A stretch of 64,000 nt of DNA from Apostichopus japonicus. Taxonomy: Eukaryota; Echinodermata; Holothuroidea; Aspidochirotida; Stichopodidae. The stretch covers positions 21,969,499 through 22,033,498 of the forward strand of contig NC_092565.1 of assembly GCF_037975245.1 (NCBI RefSeq), written 5' to 3'. A model generated the notes under the pieces. That model was given only the letters and a program-made list of their open reading frames with translations, was not told the DNA's origin and ran no database searches. Numbering within the stretch: the stretch's first letter is position 1; every line of letters begins with the position of its first letter. The translations under genes and the position numbers were made by a program. Below are positions 13,573 through 26,990 of the stretch, one piece after another.

Positions 13573-14781
13573 TCTTATCATCAGCTTTTGATACAGTTAA
13601 TCATTCCATTTTGTTGGAAAGACTGCAGTCAAAGTATCGATTAGGTGGTACTGTTCTATCCTGGTTCAATTCTTATATTACTGAGCGTTATCAACAGGTG
13701 AAAATTGAAGATGTTCTCTCGTCTCCTCGTCCATTAGTTACTGGTGTTCCACAGGGCTCTGTACTTGGACCTGTTCTTTTTTCTTTATATCTTGCGGAGT
13801 TGAGTGATATTATTCGGCACCATGGTGTTCATTTCCATCATTATGCGGATGATACTCAATTACTTCTTGCTTTCGATAAGGATGATGTGCCAAATGCTTT
13901 TCATAAAATGGAAACCTGTATAAGTGCTGTAAACACTTGGCTTACAACTAATCAGTTGAAACTAAACTGTGATAAAACAGAGTTTATTGTTTTTCGATCA
14001 CGTTTCTCTGAAGTTACACCTAATTTTCCACCACTTACTGTTGGTAAAGACTCTATTAATATCTCCTCAACTGTTAGAAACCTTGGTGCATATTTTGACC
14101 AGACCATGTCACTTGAAAATCACGTTACTAATCTCTGTCGTTCTGCAAATTGGCAACTTAGGAAAATCAGTTTGATGAGGAATTACCTCGATAATAAGAC
14201 TTGTGAGATACTGGTCCATGCGTTTGTGACATCAAAGCTTGATTTTCTTAATTCACTTTTATTTGGCCTTCCTGATTCGACCATCAAGAAACTCCAAAAG
14301 ATCCAAAACACCGCTGCCCGTATTGTGAAAAGGAAAGGAAGAAAGTGTCGCACCACCCCACTTCTGAAGGAACTTCATTGGCTACCTATCAGCTACAGAA
14401 TCCAGTATAAAATACTTCTTCTCACCTTCTGTGCTCATCATCTTGAACGGCCTGTGTACCTGTCACAACTTCTCAGGCCATATACTCCAACTCGCACACT
14501 TCGTTCCTCCAACAAACTGTTTTTAACTGTTCCAAAACCACGATTGAAGAACTATGGTTACAGAAGCTTCCAATACTCTGGGTCTTATCTCTGGAACAAG
14601 TTACCAGATCACATTCGAACATGCTATAAACTTTCTACTTTCAAAAGTCTACTTAAGACCCATTTTTTCACTTGTTCTTTTGTAAATTAATTTACTTTCT
14701 CTGTAAAGCGCTTTGAGCAGTAACTTTTGTTTACTGATTTGGCGCTATATAAGTCTCATTTATTATTATTATTATTATTAA
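13573..14781 (+). mobile_element. LINE insertion (CR1/L2 type), 5' truncated, with ATT-repeat tail
   Basis: This comprises the truncated RT frame plus a short 3' UTR. The 3' UTR contains GTAAAGCGCTTTGAG, then GGCGCTATATAAG, and ends in a (TTA)n tail at about 14758-14781. A GCGCTATATAA stem-loop followed by ATT repeats is the usual 3' end of L2-like LINEs and their SINE partners. 5' truncation is normal for target-primed reverse transcription. The 5' break coincides exactly with the 3' end of the neighbouring hAT-like element. Confidence 0.88.
13575..14690 (+). CDS. 5'-truncated non-LTR retrotransposon reverse transcriptase (CR1/L2-like)
   Basis: An uninterrupted reading frame with no internal stop or frameshift. 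It starts inside the RT domain at LSSAFDTVNHSIL, which corresponds to motif LDLSAAFDTVDHSIL of CR1/L2-group LINEs, so the endonuclease and the first RT blocks are missing. GVPQGSVLGPVLFSLYL, the catalytic HHYADDTQLLL and LKLNCDKTEFIVF follow. Next comes the thumb/C-terminal region with LDFLNSLLFGLP, KKLQKIQNTAARIV and LKELHWLPISYRIQYKILLL, typical of the CR1/L2/Crack clades. The frame ends at the TAA of 14688-14690, about 70 bp before the element's tail. The clean frame suggests a fairly recent insertion. It is a mobile-element fragment and not a host gene. It lies opposite in strand to the PDE gene. Confidence 0.93.
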   Translation, partial: LSSAFDTVNHSILLERLQSKYRLGGTVLSWFNSYITERYQQVKIEDVLSSPRPLVTGVPQGSVLGPVLFSLYLAELSDIIRHHGVHFHHYADDTQLLLAFDKDDVPNAFHKMETCISAVNTWLTTNQLKLNCDKTEFIVFRSRFSEVTPNFPPLTVGKDSINISSTVRNLGAYFDQTMSLENHVTNLCRSANWQLRKISLMRNYLDNKTCEILVHAFVTSKLDFLNSLLFGLPDSTIKKLQKIQNTAARIVKRKGRKCRTTPLLKELHWLPISYRIQYKILLLTFCAHHLERPVYLSQLLRPYTPTRTLRSSNKLFLTVPKPRLKNYGYRSFQYSGSYLWNKLPDHIRTCYKLSTFKSLLKTHFFTCSFVN

Positions 14782-17511
14782 GTGCTGATATGTCATAGCC
14801 CTACAATATATAACAATTTACATAGTGCCTGACGGAAGTCATCTATCTACATCAATTTGGGCTTTCACTGATACTTACAAATTTACTTTAAAGTCTGTTA
14901 GAAGGCTCTTTTAAGTAGCGCAAAGTTGACAATCATGTCCGATTCTCAGTCAAGGTCTGATTGGTCGTTTTGGTTTACACACTCTGATATATCTGTTAAT
15001 TTTAATGAGACATGTAAACATCTTATCTTGTTTTATCACTGTTTTTCTCTTCTTTTTCTCTGGTGAAGAACTGATTTAATGTGCAACATACTAAACTAGG
15101 TACTTCAGCCACTTTGATTGATTAGACTCTTACCTCTTATTGAAATTGATGGTAATTATCTGTTGATGGTAAAAATTAATCATAATTAATATTTGTGCTT
15201 AAATTAATCTTTTATAGCAGCTTTTGTGTTGACCTTAACACATTTTCAATAACACTAATCAGTATTGACATCCCCATATTAACAATGAGGTTCAACAATT
15301 TGCCTAGCTGAGCCACATTTCATTGAAAATAATGTCATATAAACAAAGGTGTACAATTTTCCCTTCTTGTCAGCCTTGACATGAATTTTGTCTTTCTGAA
15401 TGATTCTTCAACTGTTTATGACAAGTTTCTTGATATCAGAGAATAATTTATCAAATATCGCATTGCAAAATACTATGCAGAATGCTATGCAAAATGCAAA
15501 GATGTATTTCAGGTTTTTTTTTTTTTAATACACAAGAACCACACAATTTTACAAATGACAAGAATCTTCAAACCTGCTACTCAAATTTAGAACACTAAAT
15601 AGTTCCCTGGGTATTACACAACTGTCATATTCAAGAGCAATTTCAAGGTAATTCTCTAATCAATAATTCACTGATAAGTCAACACCACCTCATCGGAAGA
15701 TAATGCTCCGAAACTTTTGAATGCACTGTATATGCTTTTCAATACCAGGACAATGAAGGCAAGTTAAAATTGTACTGTTGTTTTAAGTCATGTGCTTAGA
15801 CTTTGAATGCAATTCAGTAATTCTATCCCTACAGAAAGTAAGCTTATAATCATCATTTTTCAAAAACCAAGGACTACAGAGAGCTATAACATTGATATAT
15901 CTGAATGGGTTAATCTCAGCTCCCACCTTGCTTCTACTGTAATCTTGAATATAAATCAAACAAAGAGGAAGATGACAAGATGCTTTCTGAAAGGACTGCT
16001 CCTGAAAGGGGCTGTGTTGGTATCGATTATAGGAAATTCGATGACACCAGATGTGCTTGACTTTACAATGCCTATGCTTTTAGTACTACATTGAACAAAC
16101 TAGAGACTGTCCTAGTTACATACAGAATGAATGAATAATGAACTTGCATGGCAAATCTATATACAGTGGTTCCTAAGGCGCAACTGGGAGAAGCTCAACC
16201 ACTATGCCCAACACCTTCCCTCAGCCCAGTGCCCCCCCCCCCAAAAAAAAATTGCAAAGTCTTAACCCAGGAAAGGATACTAAAACAGCAGTTTTCAACA
16301 CTGACAGTTCACAATCATGTCAACCATTCTATTTTGTGATTCTTCACCACGAGCTTCGATGTAAACAAAAGTAACATCCACAACATTAGACAATTTGTAT
16401 GCAGGCTTGTGAGCAACATAGTACATTACATATCTTTTTCTCTGCATATGAGAGCCATCATTTATGGGTAAAACCACAAATTGACTCGCTTGTTTTACCA
16501 GCAGATCTTGATTACTACCTGCAATGTGCAATCCCCTGTGTGAACACATAGTAGTTTGTTACGAAAACTGTCATTACAGATGTGTTTATGAAGTCATGAG
16601 AAAGTCAAGTTGATGTTCCAACCAAACATCCACGGTTCAACTACACTAGAGTGCACTTTTAAAGTAGACATACCTAGACTACAGTAGTGTACTTTACATT
16701 TAGACTAATAATCACAGTTGAACAATTGCTACGTTGTGGTTGAGGGGAAAATTGTCAATGCATATCTTTTCATAAGGGTTGAATGATCACAATTGAACTG
16801 GTATAAGATTAACAAATATCAAATTCTTAAAGGTTAACTTACAGAAATGGCACCGAAGTTTAAGCCTTTTACTAGAAGTTTTCACCATCTTTCCCCAAGT
16901 ACTTTCCTGATGGTGCTATATCACACCATTTATTTACATAATTAAGTTGAGTATTATTGTACATTATTATACAATGAAATATCTCAATGAGAGGAAAATG
17001 CTTTGATTGTGGCAGTATTAAAGTCACCATTATTCCACATCCTAACATAGTGCTGGGCTTATTTAAGGATCGAACTAGCAACCACTTTAATAAGTACAGT
17101 GCATGACGCATACCTTAGTTGTGGAAACGTGACAAATATTTACCTTGTACTGAAAATGCAGCAAGAATACTGCTGGTATATCATGACCTTCAATCCATCC
17201 ATTTCAAAATTTCATTAGATCTCTAATTTTGCATTTACCCAATTCCTGGAAGAAGCATTATGAAAGAGATGAGCATCAAAGATGGGAACTGCCTTCACCC
17301 TCTCCTGGTCTGGAAAAGTTGCACTTCAAACCGGTATTTGCATAAACAATGTGATATTTCATAGTTTAGAGGGATACCTTTGCCACCCACTCTCAACCTC
17401 TCCCCCCCCCCCCCCCATTCTTCCCCTAGTTTCTGTCACTATCTGTCCAAAGAGACAATCCAAAGACTGTGACATCCTTTGCAAACCATGCAGCATGTTT
17501 GGACTTCAAAG

Positions 17512-17628
17512 AGGCAGATCCACTAACAAGAGTAAGAAGGCAGTATTAACTGAACTACAAGGACTAGGTATAGAGAGGGAAGTGTAATAGTGAAGAGACC
17601 GGCTGAGAAGAAAAGAGTGAAGTAAATA
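17512..17628 (+). mobile_element. Dispersed GGTAGAATGAG element, decayed 3' part
   Basis: GAGGCAGATCC, GGACTAGGTATAGAGAGGGA, AGTGTAATAGTGAAGAGACC and the end AGAGTGAAGTAAATA follow the box order of the subfamily seen at 38.4 kb. The homology call is weak. Confidence 0.35.
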
Positions 17629-17906
17629 TCTGATGCTACCTTAACTAAAGAGAATTACTTGATGACAAGGTAAGACAACATTCTAAAACTTTTCTGACTG
17701 TTTGACACTAAATTACAAATTTCCCTTTCAGTTTTTAATACCCTTTATGATCATATATAAAGTGACTCTGAATAGTAGCTACACTTCCATTCATGTTTGT
17801 AAGTATTTTAATTTGTATGAAGATCATTTCTATATATCCTGCATAGATCACCTATGTAGTACCCAATTGAATGTCGGCTCAAATCAGTCATTTAGGTAAT
17901 TATAGA

Positions 17907-17987
17907 CTTTTTCTATTTATGTATGAAAATTGGCTTTTTCTAATAACATGTATGAAAATTGGCTTTTTCTATTTATGTATGAAAATT
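17907..17987 (+). repeat. 27-29-bp tandem repeat, three copies
   Basis: CTTTTTCTATTTATGTATGA then AAATTGG starts at 17907, 17934 and 17963. The middle copy has TAATAACATG in place of TATTTATG. Confidence 0.93.
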
Positions 17988-19227
17988 AACTGAGTATGAC
18001 CTGTTTAATTATATTTCATATCTATGTAAAGTACAAGTAGCTAGGCTAAAGTGCATGGTACTATACATCAGAGCTATGTATGAGTGCGTAAACACATGTA
18101 CTGAAATACAAAATACTTGATATATTTGTATAATTTACCAAATTTTCAGAATCAAATCATTGTCCCTTTAAGAGGAAATTCAGGAGAATGTTGTATTTTC
18201 ATCAATTTTAATATTATTACAATCAAAACTGTCACAAAATGACAATTTCACCACAAAATTTGCTTCTGATTAGCATGAAATCCAATGATGCAATTACCAT
18301 AGTCTTCAACTTCATGTTATAAAATTCACACAAAATTCAAACATGTGTGGACTATGAAAGCTGGGTTACTACAGCCAGACGTTATGTGACAATCAAAGTA
18401 CACCCTCATCACATTTAACCTTTCCTGATTCCAAACTTGTCCTTTTTTCCTTGGAATCTCAGTTGTGTTCACCTAACCATTTGGAACTAGACTCCGCAAT
18501 GTCTCTTGCGATTTATCATGCTCCATAAACCTAAAATCATTGATTATCAGGGATCCATAATTTATAAAGAAGACACACAACTTAACTGTCACAAACAACC
18601 CAAATTAAAAACACTTCCAATTGGAAAGATTCTGGTCACAAATGAAACAAATTAAATTTCCCTTTTATTTTTTGTTCTCTCTTCTCTTTTTCCAAGTGAG
18701 AACAACATTTTATGCCTCCTTGGATGAATGTGTGCCAATCTGCTATCAGCTTCTTTCATTTCAATTTGAAGGGACTATAACTCTTCCAATCCGAAATGGC
18801 TTGTCATGTTTCAGCAGGCAGAGCGATGGAAATTTAACAGGGTACCTAACATCTGGGAAACCATGCATGCAACCAGGATTTGCAAGATTTCATACAAGAC
18901 CCTATATATTATCAACCAGGAGCCTACTTAATTTAAAATGATCATACATCATTCCAATGGGAACGTTCCCTATCTGGCATATCACATGTAACATAAAGCA
19001 AAAGTCTTATCTTCACTGTCAATATTCTGCAAAATAATGAAAGGACAGTACCTTAATGTCGTACGCTGCACAAAGAAAAGGGATATTTATGGTGCTGTAC
19101 AATTGGTACCCTTTAGACAATGTGAGTTTGACGTACACCAACAGAAGTCCAGATGGAGATCAGATATGAACATGCAAGAGCTATGTCCATGTTTTGAAGA
19201 AAAAGAAGCAAGCCTTGTTAGTTTGGG

Positions 19228-19375
19228 TGGTAGAAGGAGAAAAAGGATGGTTGACCTGAAGTGACTTGCCGTTAAGGGTGGACAGGGTTGAAAGGTTAAT
19301 ACCAGATCACTCTAGAGATTGTTCAGCTAGAGTACTGAGGTTATGAGGAGACATGGAATATAAGAAGTGAAATAA
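19228..19375 (+). mobile_element. Dispersed GGTAGAATGAG element, decayed copy
   Basis: GGTGGTAGAAGGAGAAAAAG, AAGGGTGGACAGGGTTGAAA, GGTTAATACCAG, AGTACTGAGGTTATGAGGAG, ACATGG and AGAAGTGAAATAAATAAC align in order with the core. The hairpin is not preserved. Confidence 0.45.
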
Positions 19376-20879
19376 ATAACACCATTTGATTGTTGTATTA
19401 GAACAAAAAATATGGATCTTGCTTAATTCCTTTAATCAATGCAGAATATCTGCATGGATTCCCAGGTAGTTTGCATATGCCAATTACAGACAAAATTCCA
19501 AAACTGGTTTGGATATTTACAGAGTGACGAGCTTACCTGTCTCTGTCTCTATATGCACTAATATCCTATTTACCTAAACTACACAACAAAAACAAGTTAA
19601 TTAATTTTCAACTGTAAGCTGCAAAGTTACAGAATAGCACACGTTATATAAATGGAGATCATCTATAAATAGGTCAAATTATTCATATCTTTGTATTCTC
19701 AAAATTGATGGTAAAGAAAATGCACAAATACCATCATAAATGCAACAATCTGACCAGTACAATTGCAGGTATTCATTCTACACATCACGTATGAAGCCAC
19801 TTGTACCAGCTACTATACACTTAACTGGAATTGGTCAGAGCTCCTACATAGTGCGGAAGCTTAAATACTAAAAACTTTAATATACAAGGCCAGTTGGATA
19901 CAGCTCTATTTAAACAATATTGAAGCCGAGAGTACATTTAATGATCAAATGCTTGACAAGTTGGATGAATTCTGAAAATTTCTTGTTTTTGTTGAATAAT
20001 AGTTTCAAGTTTATGATAACAGGCTGCATCCTGCCAACAGTTGCTACATTTTACATTATTCAAAGGAAAGACGTCTATTCCTAATGAAAGATAATACTAT
20101 ATCCTGAAGACTTTATTTCAGCCTTTTAAAATGATTCAAGAGATTTACATTAAACCGGCCATGCCAAAGCAAATAGCAACGTCACTGACAAACTGAAAGC
20201 ATCTAGCTGTCTTTGACAAAACATTCCTCATCCAGCAAATTTATATACAGTATGTGAACACAATATGATACAAATTGTTGCATTAATATTACTACTGATT
20301 CTTGAAGGCCGCTTCATACGCTAATTTACATTATTATTATTATTAACCAGCAATTAGAACGCTGTTCACACCCCAAAGAGTGTACTATAGTGTGTACAAC
20401 TTAGCCCTAGTCATTGGTCACTTCTCACACAGGGTACCAACTGTCCACCATGAACTATGATCTTTGGCATGAATTTCAGAGGTATCCAAATGAAAGGATA
20501 AAACATTACATTAACTTTCTAGGACAGGAATTGTTCTGCAGTGGACCAACTCTCCTGTCACTCACTACCTAGGGAGGAGCAGGTGAAATGAGTGAGACTG
20601 TAGATGGCTCAGTATAGATTGAGGGCATGTATCCATGTGTCCATTATGTGTGAATGAATAATACGTGGGCTTTGTTAGAATGACAACAGATTACAACACA
20701 CCATGAAATGCAGTTTCAATACTAGAAGTACACAGGTACCCCACCCCCCCCCACCCCCCTCCAATCACTTACAACAACAACAAAATAATAATAAAGTAAT
20801 TATTAGCTCACTGGCTGGCACGTTAACCTACTTATAAGTAAATATGCCTCGGAATATACCATTTCACATCCAAACTTTA

Positions 20880-20974
20880 ATTATTTCCATGGAAAAGGTT
20901 ATCAGGACATTCTAGGCATGGTAAAACATGGCGCTAAGGTTGTGAGGAGACAGGTAAGCGAGGAGCGAAGTAAA
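20880..20974 (+). mobile_element. Dispersed GGTAGAATGAG element, 3' half
   Basis: Starts within the core at AAAAGGTTATCAGGACATTC and continues TAGGCATGGTAAAACATGGC, GCTAAGGTTGTGAGGAGACA, GGTAAGCGAGGAGCGAAGTAA. This end is very close to the copies at 31.7 and 43.5 kb. It is followed by ATACCCCAATCCCCCC; a similar C-rich TACCCCACCCCCCC occurs at about 20737, which could be the other direct repeat but is too low in complexity to trust. Confidence 0.6.
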
Positions 20975-22278
20975 TACCCCAATCCCCCCACCCCCCCCAT
21001 CCCTTCTAACATGGGGTTCAGGTTCAATGAGGGCAACACCCACATCTATGTTAAATCCTAGATTAGGCCTTGGTAAATGTAAAGACATTTTGTTTTAATG
21101 TTTTGCAATATTGAAACTTCTGTGTGAATGCTTTTGAGCGTACACCACAGTTTTATACCATAACACGTATGAACCTTGATTCTATCCCATACTTCTTCCG
21201 CCCTTAGTGGAAAAATGCAAACTCAACTTTATCAGCAGCAGCTTATAAAAGATTTGAGACCCATCACCACTTTCAGGACAGTTTATACTGGAAGCCTGTT
21301 TTCCTCTTGATTTGAACCCTTCAGCTGCCATTAAAACATCAACAGCAGATGCAAATACAGGAAATTGGGCAAGGTGTATAGTCCAATTACTGTTAAATTC
21401 TACTGGTATCGCTCAAAGATAAATTGGCAAGTAGTGATTGACATGCTGACAGAGACGAAGACAACGCAAACTTCTCATGTCAAACCCGAAATAGATTTTG
21501 ATGTGTCTCGGGAGCATCACCGAGTTCGATATCATCTTATTAAAAGAAGGATGTGATCAAGGGGGGGAATGGAGACAAGAAGGGAGCAAAAACAATCAAT
21601 GATATTGGATTTCCATGTTCTTCATCCTCTAAAAAAGGCTTAGGTAAGAAAGTAGAATGTTTCAAATAGATTGAACTTCATCTTGAAACATTAGCTTTTG
21701 GGCACCACGGAGGTCACGCCAAAGTCCTAAATTGGATTGAAGATCCTCTCAAGATGATAAGGTTTTTTAGTCTTGAAGAGGCATCCTTTTAAAGTTGTCT
21801 CGTCAGCTTGAGGTGTCATATGATATCAGATGGTGTCAGGCCATCTGTGCAGTCACTTTCCCTGCCACAAATTTGAGAAATATCTTTCAATACTCCTCCG
21901 CTTGCATAAAAATCAAAGCATGAGATTATCTACCTTGTCTTCTCTCTCATTCTCATGTGCCACAAAAACTCCATCTGCCTCCAAGGTCTAGAATTGAAGC
22001 ACTTACTAAAATTGTTTGAAACCCCAAAAAAAAGAAGAAGCTTAATATGATACTGGGAAAACTTTTGAAAGAAACTTTCAAAAGATGTACTACACATTTT
22101 GAAAAGTAAAGTTTGTGCTCTAAGATCCAAGATTTCCACAATGCCTTCTTGATAAACAAAAGAGAAAGTAAACTCACTTCAGATTCATAAAATATTAAGA
22201 GGTAAAACTGTTACATGAATTTTTGGAAGGAGATAAAAGAAGCAAGAAATGTTGATTCTTAAACTAGCGAATTAAACT

Positions 22279-22372
22279 GGGGGAGGGAGGGGGAGGGAGG
22301 GGGAGGGAGGGGGAGGGAGGGGAGGGAGGGAGGGGAGGGAGGGAGGGGGAGGGAGGGGGAGAGACAGAGAGA
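22279..22372 (+). repeat. G-rich GGGAGGGAGGGG tract
   Basis: About 90 bp of GGGAGGG units, nearly pure purine on the + strand (C-rich in the PDE sense strand). It contains many consecutive G-triplets and so could form G-quadruplexes. Confidence 0.97.
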
Positions 22373-22869
22373 GGGATGGAAGGCACAACATAATCTAAAG
22401 CTACAAGAAAACCAACAGAATGTTGTATTTTTATATGTGGTAACTAGTATAACGACCTACTATTGTACTCTGCAACCTTTATTTCAATATTTCTGGCTTG
22501 ATTTTTTTACTCATCAAAGTACTATTAAGGGCTATGGTGCAATCAGTCAAAGGATGAAAAATCATTGACTATACTTGCATGAGTGCATTGATCGTCAGAA
22601 AGAATAAAATGTTCACTTATCAGTACACAACTGATGTGTGTGCCAACTCTTCCAGTGGTTACGTGCCACATGTATTAGAAAAGCTGACTTCCTGAAAGCA
22701 GCTTTTAGACATTGATTTTGGCAACAGTATTTGGGGACTAAAATGTTTATATCAATACAGTTTATCAGTTTCATTACATTCAATCAATATTCCATGCAAA
22801 CTTTCTCCACATTCAGTTAAGCTGTACATTATAAGGCAGATTTCTAATCACAAGCCAGACACATGAAAA

Positions 22870-23330
22870 CACTTTTTCCAAGTAACTGTTCTGGAGACCA
22901 CTATTTTCAAATTTAGACCTCAAATGACCTTTGACCAAACATAGCCAAATGCACTCTACACCCATAAGTGTGTTTACAAGGTTTTAATGACTTGATAATG
23001 TTTGACCTCAGATGATACTTGCACTGTGATTAATGTCCAAATGTAAATTATGAATTATTTAGAATTAGAACTTTTTAAAAAATTGCATTTAGATGTCTAG
23101 TGACCTCTGCTGATGTTTGACCCTCACCAAACATAATATGTACCTTGCACTCATTTTGCCAAGTAACATTCTTGAGATCTAGTCAGGCTTACACCTATGT
23201 TGACTGGCACTTTCTAATTTTCAATATTTTTACTCCTACTGGCCTCTGACCCCATCCATAATAATAAGGATCTTGTATTCATTATGGACGTGTCACATGC
23301 CAAGTATCACATTTGTCAACATTCACATGC
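22870..23330 (+). repeat. Degenerate repeats rich in GACCTYTGACC and CCAAGTAAC motifs
   Basis: CCAAGTAACTGTTCTGGAGA (22878) resembles CCAAGTAACATTCTTGAGAT (23159). GACCTTTGACCAAACATA (22927) resembles GACCTCTGCTGATGTTTGAC plus CCTCACCAAACATA (23102). GCCTCTGACCCCATCC and GCCAAGTATCACATTTG follow. It looks like an old, locally duplicated transposable element with about 230-280 bp spacing. Confidence 0.5.
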
Positions 23331-24659
23331 ATCATGAGATGTGTTTGCAAAAAACAACACACACATATATATATATACATCAACATCAAAATATACACAC
23401 TCAGAAACTTGACTGTACAAATTACTTCATACATGTCTACGCCAAGTGACGGGTCACCAAATGGGATGCTTGCTGTAGACATGAGACAGGTATAGACGGG
23501 TGGAATAAATTAACCGCTTTTATCCCAAGCAGGTGACCTCTTTTTCATAATTTCAAAATATGACAATCCCATACCACTTCTGCACATTTTTGAACACTTT
23601 GTTTTTACCTATTTTTTATAAAAAATAAAAATATGGAAGAGTAAATTCCTGATAAAGTTTTATCTATTTTTAAGTTCTTGCTAATATTCTTCTTACATTT
23701 GTGTTCTAGATAAGGCCTCTAAATTCTTATCGATCAAAATGCCATGAATGACTACAGTAAACTGTACCAGAAAAGAATCTCTTGCAAAGATACATATCGT
23801 GCACATTTGTCTCCCTTTTTAATATAATTCAGTATTTTAACTTCCATTGTGAAATGAAAATGACATTATGCCATTTGCCCTATGGGTCCAAAATTACTAA
23901 AATGACTCAGGGCAAATAACTTCACAGACCTCAAAACAGCCATTTCCATTTTTAAACATCTTGGTGCATGAAGATAAACAGAAAGGGTTATAGTTTGAGC
24001 AACTACCTAGAAGAAATGTCACACTCAGGCAGGCACAAACTATTTTAGCATTGATCCAAAATAGATGAATCTAATATTAGTTCCTTCTATTAAGGTATGG
24101 CACAAAATGTTCAGAAAATGCTGTAAGTCCTCCAGATTCAAGTCAATAAAAAGGTGAAATGAATAAGTGAACATTTCTACAAGCAACTGAAATGTTGATA
24201 ACTGAAATTCCTTTCTCCTGCATATTAAAATGTAGATCTAAGAGAGTGGCAAAAATGGATTGCAAATGGACTGCTTATCTACTGCACGAAGCCAATGTCA
24301 ATGTAAAAGTTAGAGAAAATGCATCTTAAGAGAGGAATTTTAAGCAACTTCTAAGACAACAATTAATGGTTATTCCATAGTGAAAAGAATAAGTATTTTC
24401 TGTTAAGTATGAAGCTACAGAAACCTACAGATTGATAGCACAAAGATTAACTGAGGAAAGGGGTAGCAGGGCTATGTCATTTATGTGTAACCTTTAATAG
24501 GGATACTGTATGTGTGTATCTGGATGGATACTGTGTTAATACAGTTAAAAACTGGTAACTTTGTAGAGCTTGTACAGCAGTACACTGAATAGTGACTGTA
24601 ATTGAAGGCTAAAACCACATTCTGTTTTATTATCCCAAATATTATCCCAAACCTTACCT

Positions 24660-24716
24660 GATTTACAAGCACAAACTAACCTGTCTCCCCACAACAACTG
24701 CACTTTTGATCTACTG
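24660..24716 (-). mobile_element. Possible minus-strand fragment of the dispersed element
   Basis: Minus-strand reading AAGTGCAGTTGTTGTGGGGA then GACAGGTTAGTTTGTGC parallels AAGTGCAATTGTAGTTTGGA plus GACAGGTAAGAGAGG of the copy at 38.4 kb. Similar minus-strand GAGACAGGTAAGC pieces occur at about 19525-19545 and, more decayed, at 10230-10240. Confidence 0.35.
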
Positions 24717-26990
24717 TGTCTACTGTGTCAACTGAGGGAGATTGAGGAGATTTACGTGACTTTGTTCACTGATCAAGTTTACAATTTTGATACAGAAGAG
24801 AGTTGACCTGAATAGCAAATGCTAGGGAAAGTCACTCTCAAATGGAACTTGAAGACACTTGACGTCACTTTCAAGTGGAAGGTTGGTACATGCATTGAGC
24901 AAACCACTCACAAAGCTTGAAGCTGCTTACTAGTTCAAGTGCTTTTATATTAACCTCCATTGTGAATCATGACTGAAGAAGCTATATATTCTATAAAGGA
25001 GACATATATGGTAAGCCCCTGGCTTAAAAGTTTGTCCTTAAGAGAAACACTTCTGAACAAACACTTTCATGAAGTCAACACAACACTCCCATCAGACCAA
25101 ACTTTGACTAACACTTGATTAACTATGTCAACTGAGCAATTACAGACATTACCTGCAGCAAAATCTCGGTCTAGAGGAAAGTCGTTGGTTTGGGCTTTAT
25201 AGTTCAGTGACATATATACAAAGTGCCTTTTTCTGGCTTCCTAATACTGTACAACTTCAAATCAAATGCTTAAGTTACAGGCTTGTCTGTGCATATCATT
25301 TTCTCTCTCCAGGGATCACATCCTGGACATTAATAAAAGCCCAACATGATGTCTAAAAGGTTTCAGGATTAATAGTCCGGTTTATTCAATACAATGTCAC
25401 CAAGAGTATACATTACTCTGTAACCAGCAGCAGGGTAATCAATCCTGGCGAAAAGACTTTATTTTAAACTAAATGGAGGAGAAGTTGCATGCATATATAT
25501 GCACTATGTAGTGCAAGGAAAACATATATGAAACAAACATAAGAATGAACATGCCTGGTGAAAAACATTCCCTGGATCATGTGATACCACATTTCTGCAT
25601 TTCTATAATAATAATAGATTGTTTACAATATATGATGTATAATCAGCAACAGCAGAGTGAGTGAATGACCTTATCATCATGGAAAATGAGCTTCAAACAT
25701 CTTTGTTTGTTACGAGAGGAATAAACTGCTCATCTAACTTCAAACAGCCTGTGTAGGCTAACTGAAGCTCGATCTGTAGAATATCCTGCTACGATTGAAA
25801 ATTCAGGCCCTCGAACTTTTTCATATCTTTAGTGTTTTTATTAATGCTCAATTATTTTCTCCATCTATAGAGGAAAGATCATTTTCTTCAAAAGAAATAC
25901 CAGGCATAATTTAGGGATCAAATTTTGTTTAGCAGTTTTTGAAGGCTATGAATTTTCATTTTGTCTTCTGTAAAATACAATCTTTCCTTTGTGTAAAACT
26001 GATCCACATTTTGTGCATCATTTTGCGATGAGATACCAGAAAAATTATTCCCTGGAATACATTTTAAATAATCACTTTAAATTAAGTTTTTTCCTTAGGT
26101 TATTAAGCAAACATTCCAAATGCTATAGAACATTATTTCATGGAAGAAATTGATAAAAAAATTAATTTACATCACTTGTGAGATAAATGAATTATTTGGG
26201 CTTCTACTGCCTTGATATTTTTGCTGTAACTTCTTTGTCTTTTTCTCGTTTTTTTTTTTCTCCTAGGTAGGGTAGGTTAAAATTAGACCCAATTAATGCA
26301 CACATTTATGGAAAATGTTTTACCTTTCAAGGAATGCAACTTTCCCTTTGTTTGTTTGTTAATTATCTCAAAAATCATACAATTTCAAAATCTGTTTCAC
26401 AACTTCCCAAACAGAACCACAATCAGTGTGGATGGTGAAGCTTTCATTCAAGAGTGTTTACACTCCCTTGAACTGCAAAAACCAATATCTGACAATCCTG
26501 TGTTACAGCCTACCTCTTCAATAGTTTAGTTGAAAACCACTCCTACTTTTTTTCACCTTCTAATTAACTGTAATAAGAAACCTTTGTCCACTTAAAGTGG
26601 ACATGGATTTTTGCCTGCAGATAATTCTATATATTACAACTGTCGGTCAATCGAATTATAGGTTTCAATTGCAAAACAAGGTCATTCTTATCTCGTGTTG
26701 TGAGTTCTACAGTAGGATTATATCATCATATATGTGGATTGTGGCAATTGCAAACGTAAGCCATAACTCTTCATCTGTGTTAACATATCCTTTATAACAC
26801 CATATTGAAAATTCACAGGTATATTGGAAGTATTTCCTTCCATAATTTAGTCAATTCCCAAATAACAGATTATTTAAAGTCACAAAAAGACAAAAGATTA
26901 CTAACAATTGACCAACAGTTTTTTTCTTCTTCTTTCGGCCCACTTACAGAAAGGACACTGTTTGCCTTACCAGGCACAAGGGTTTTAGTA

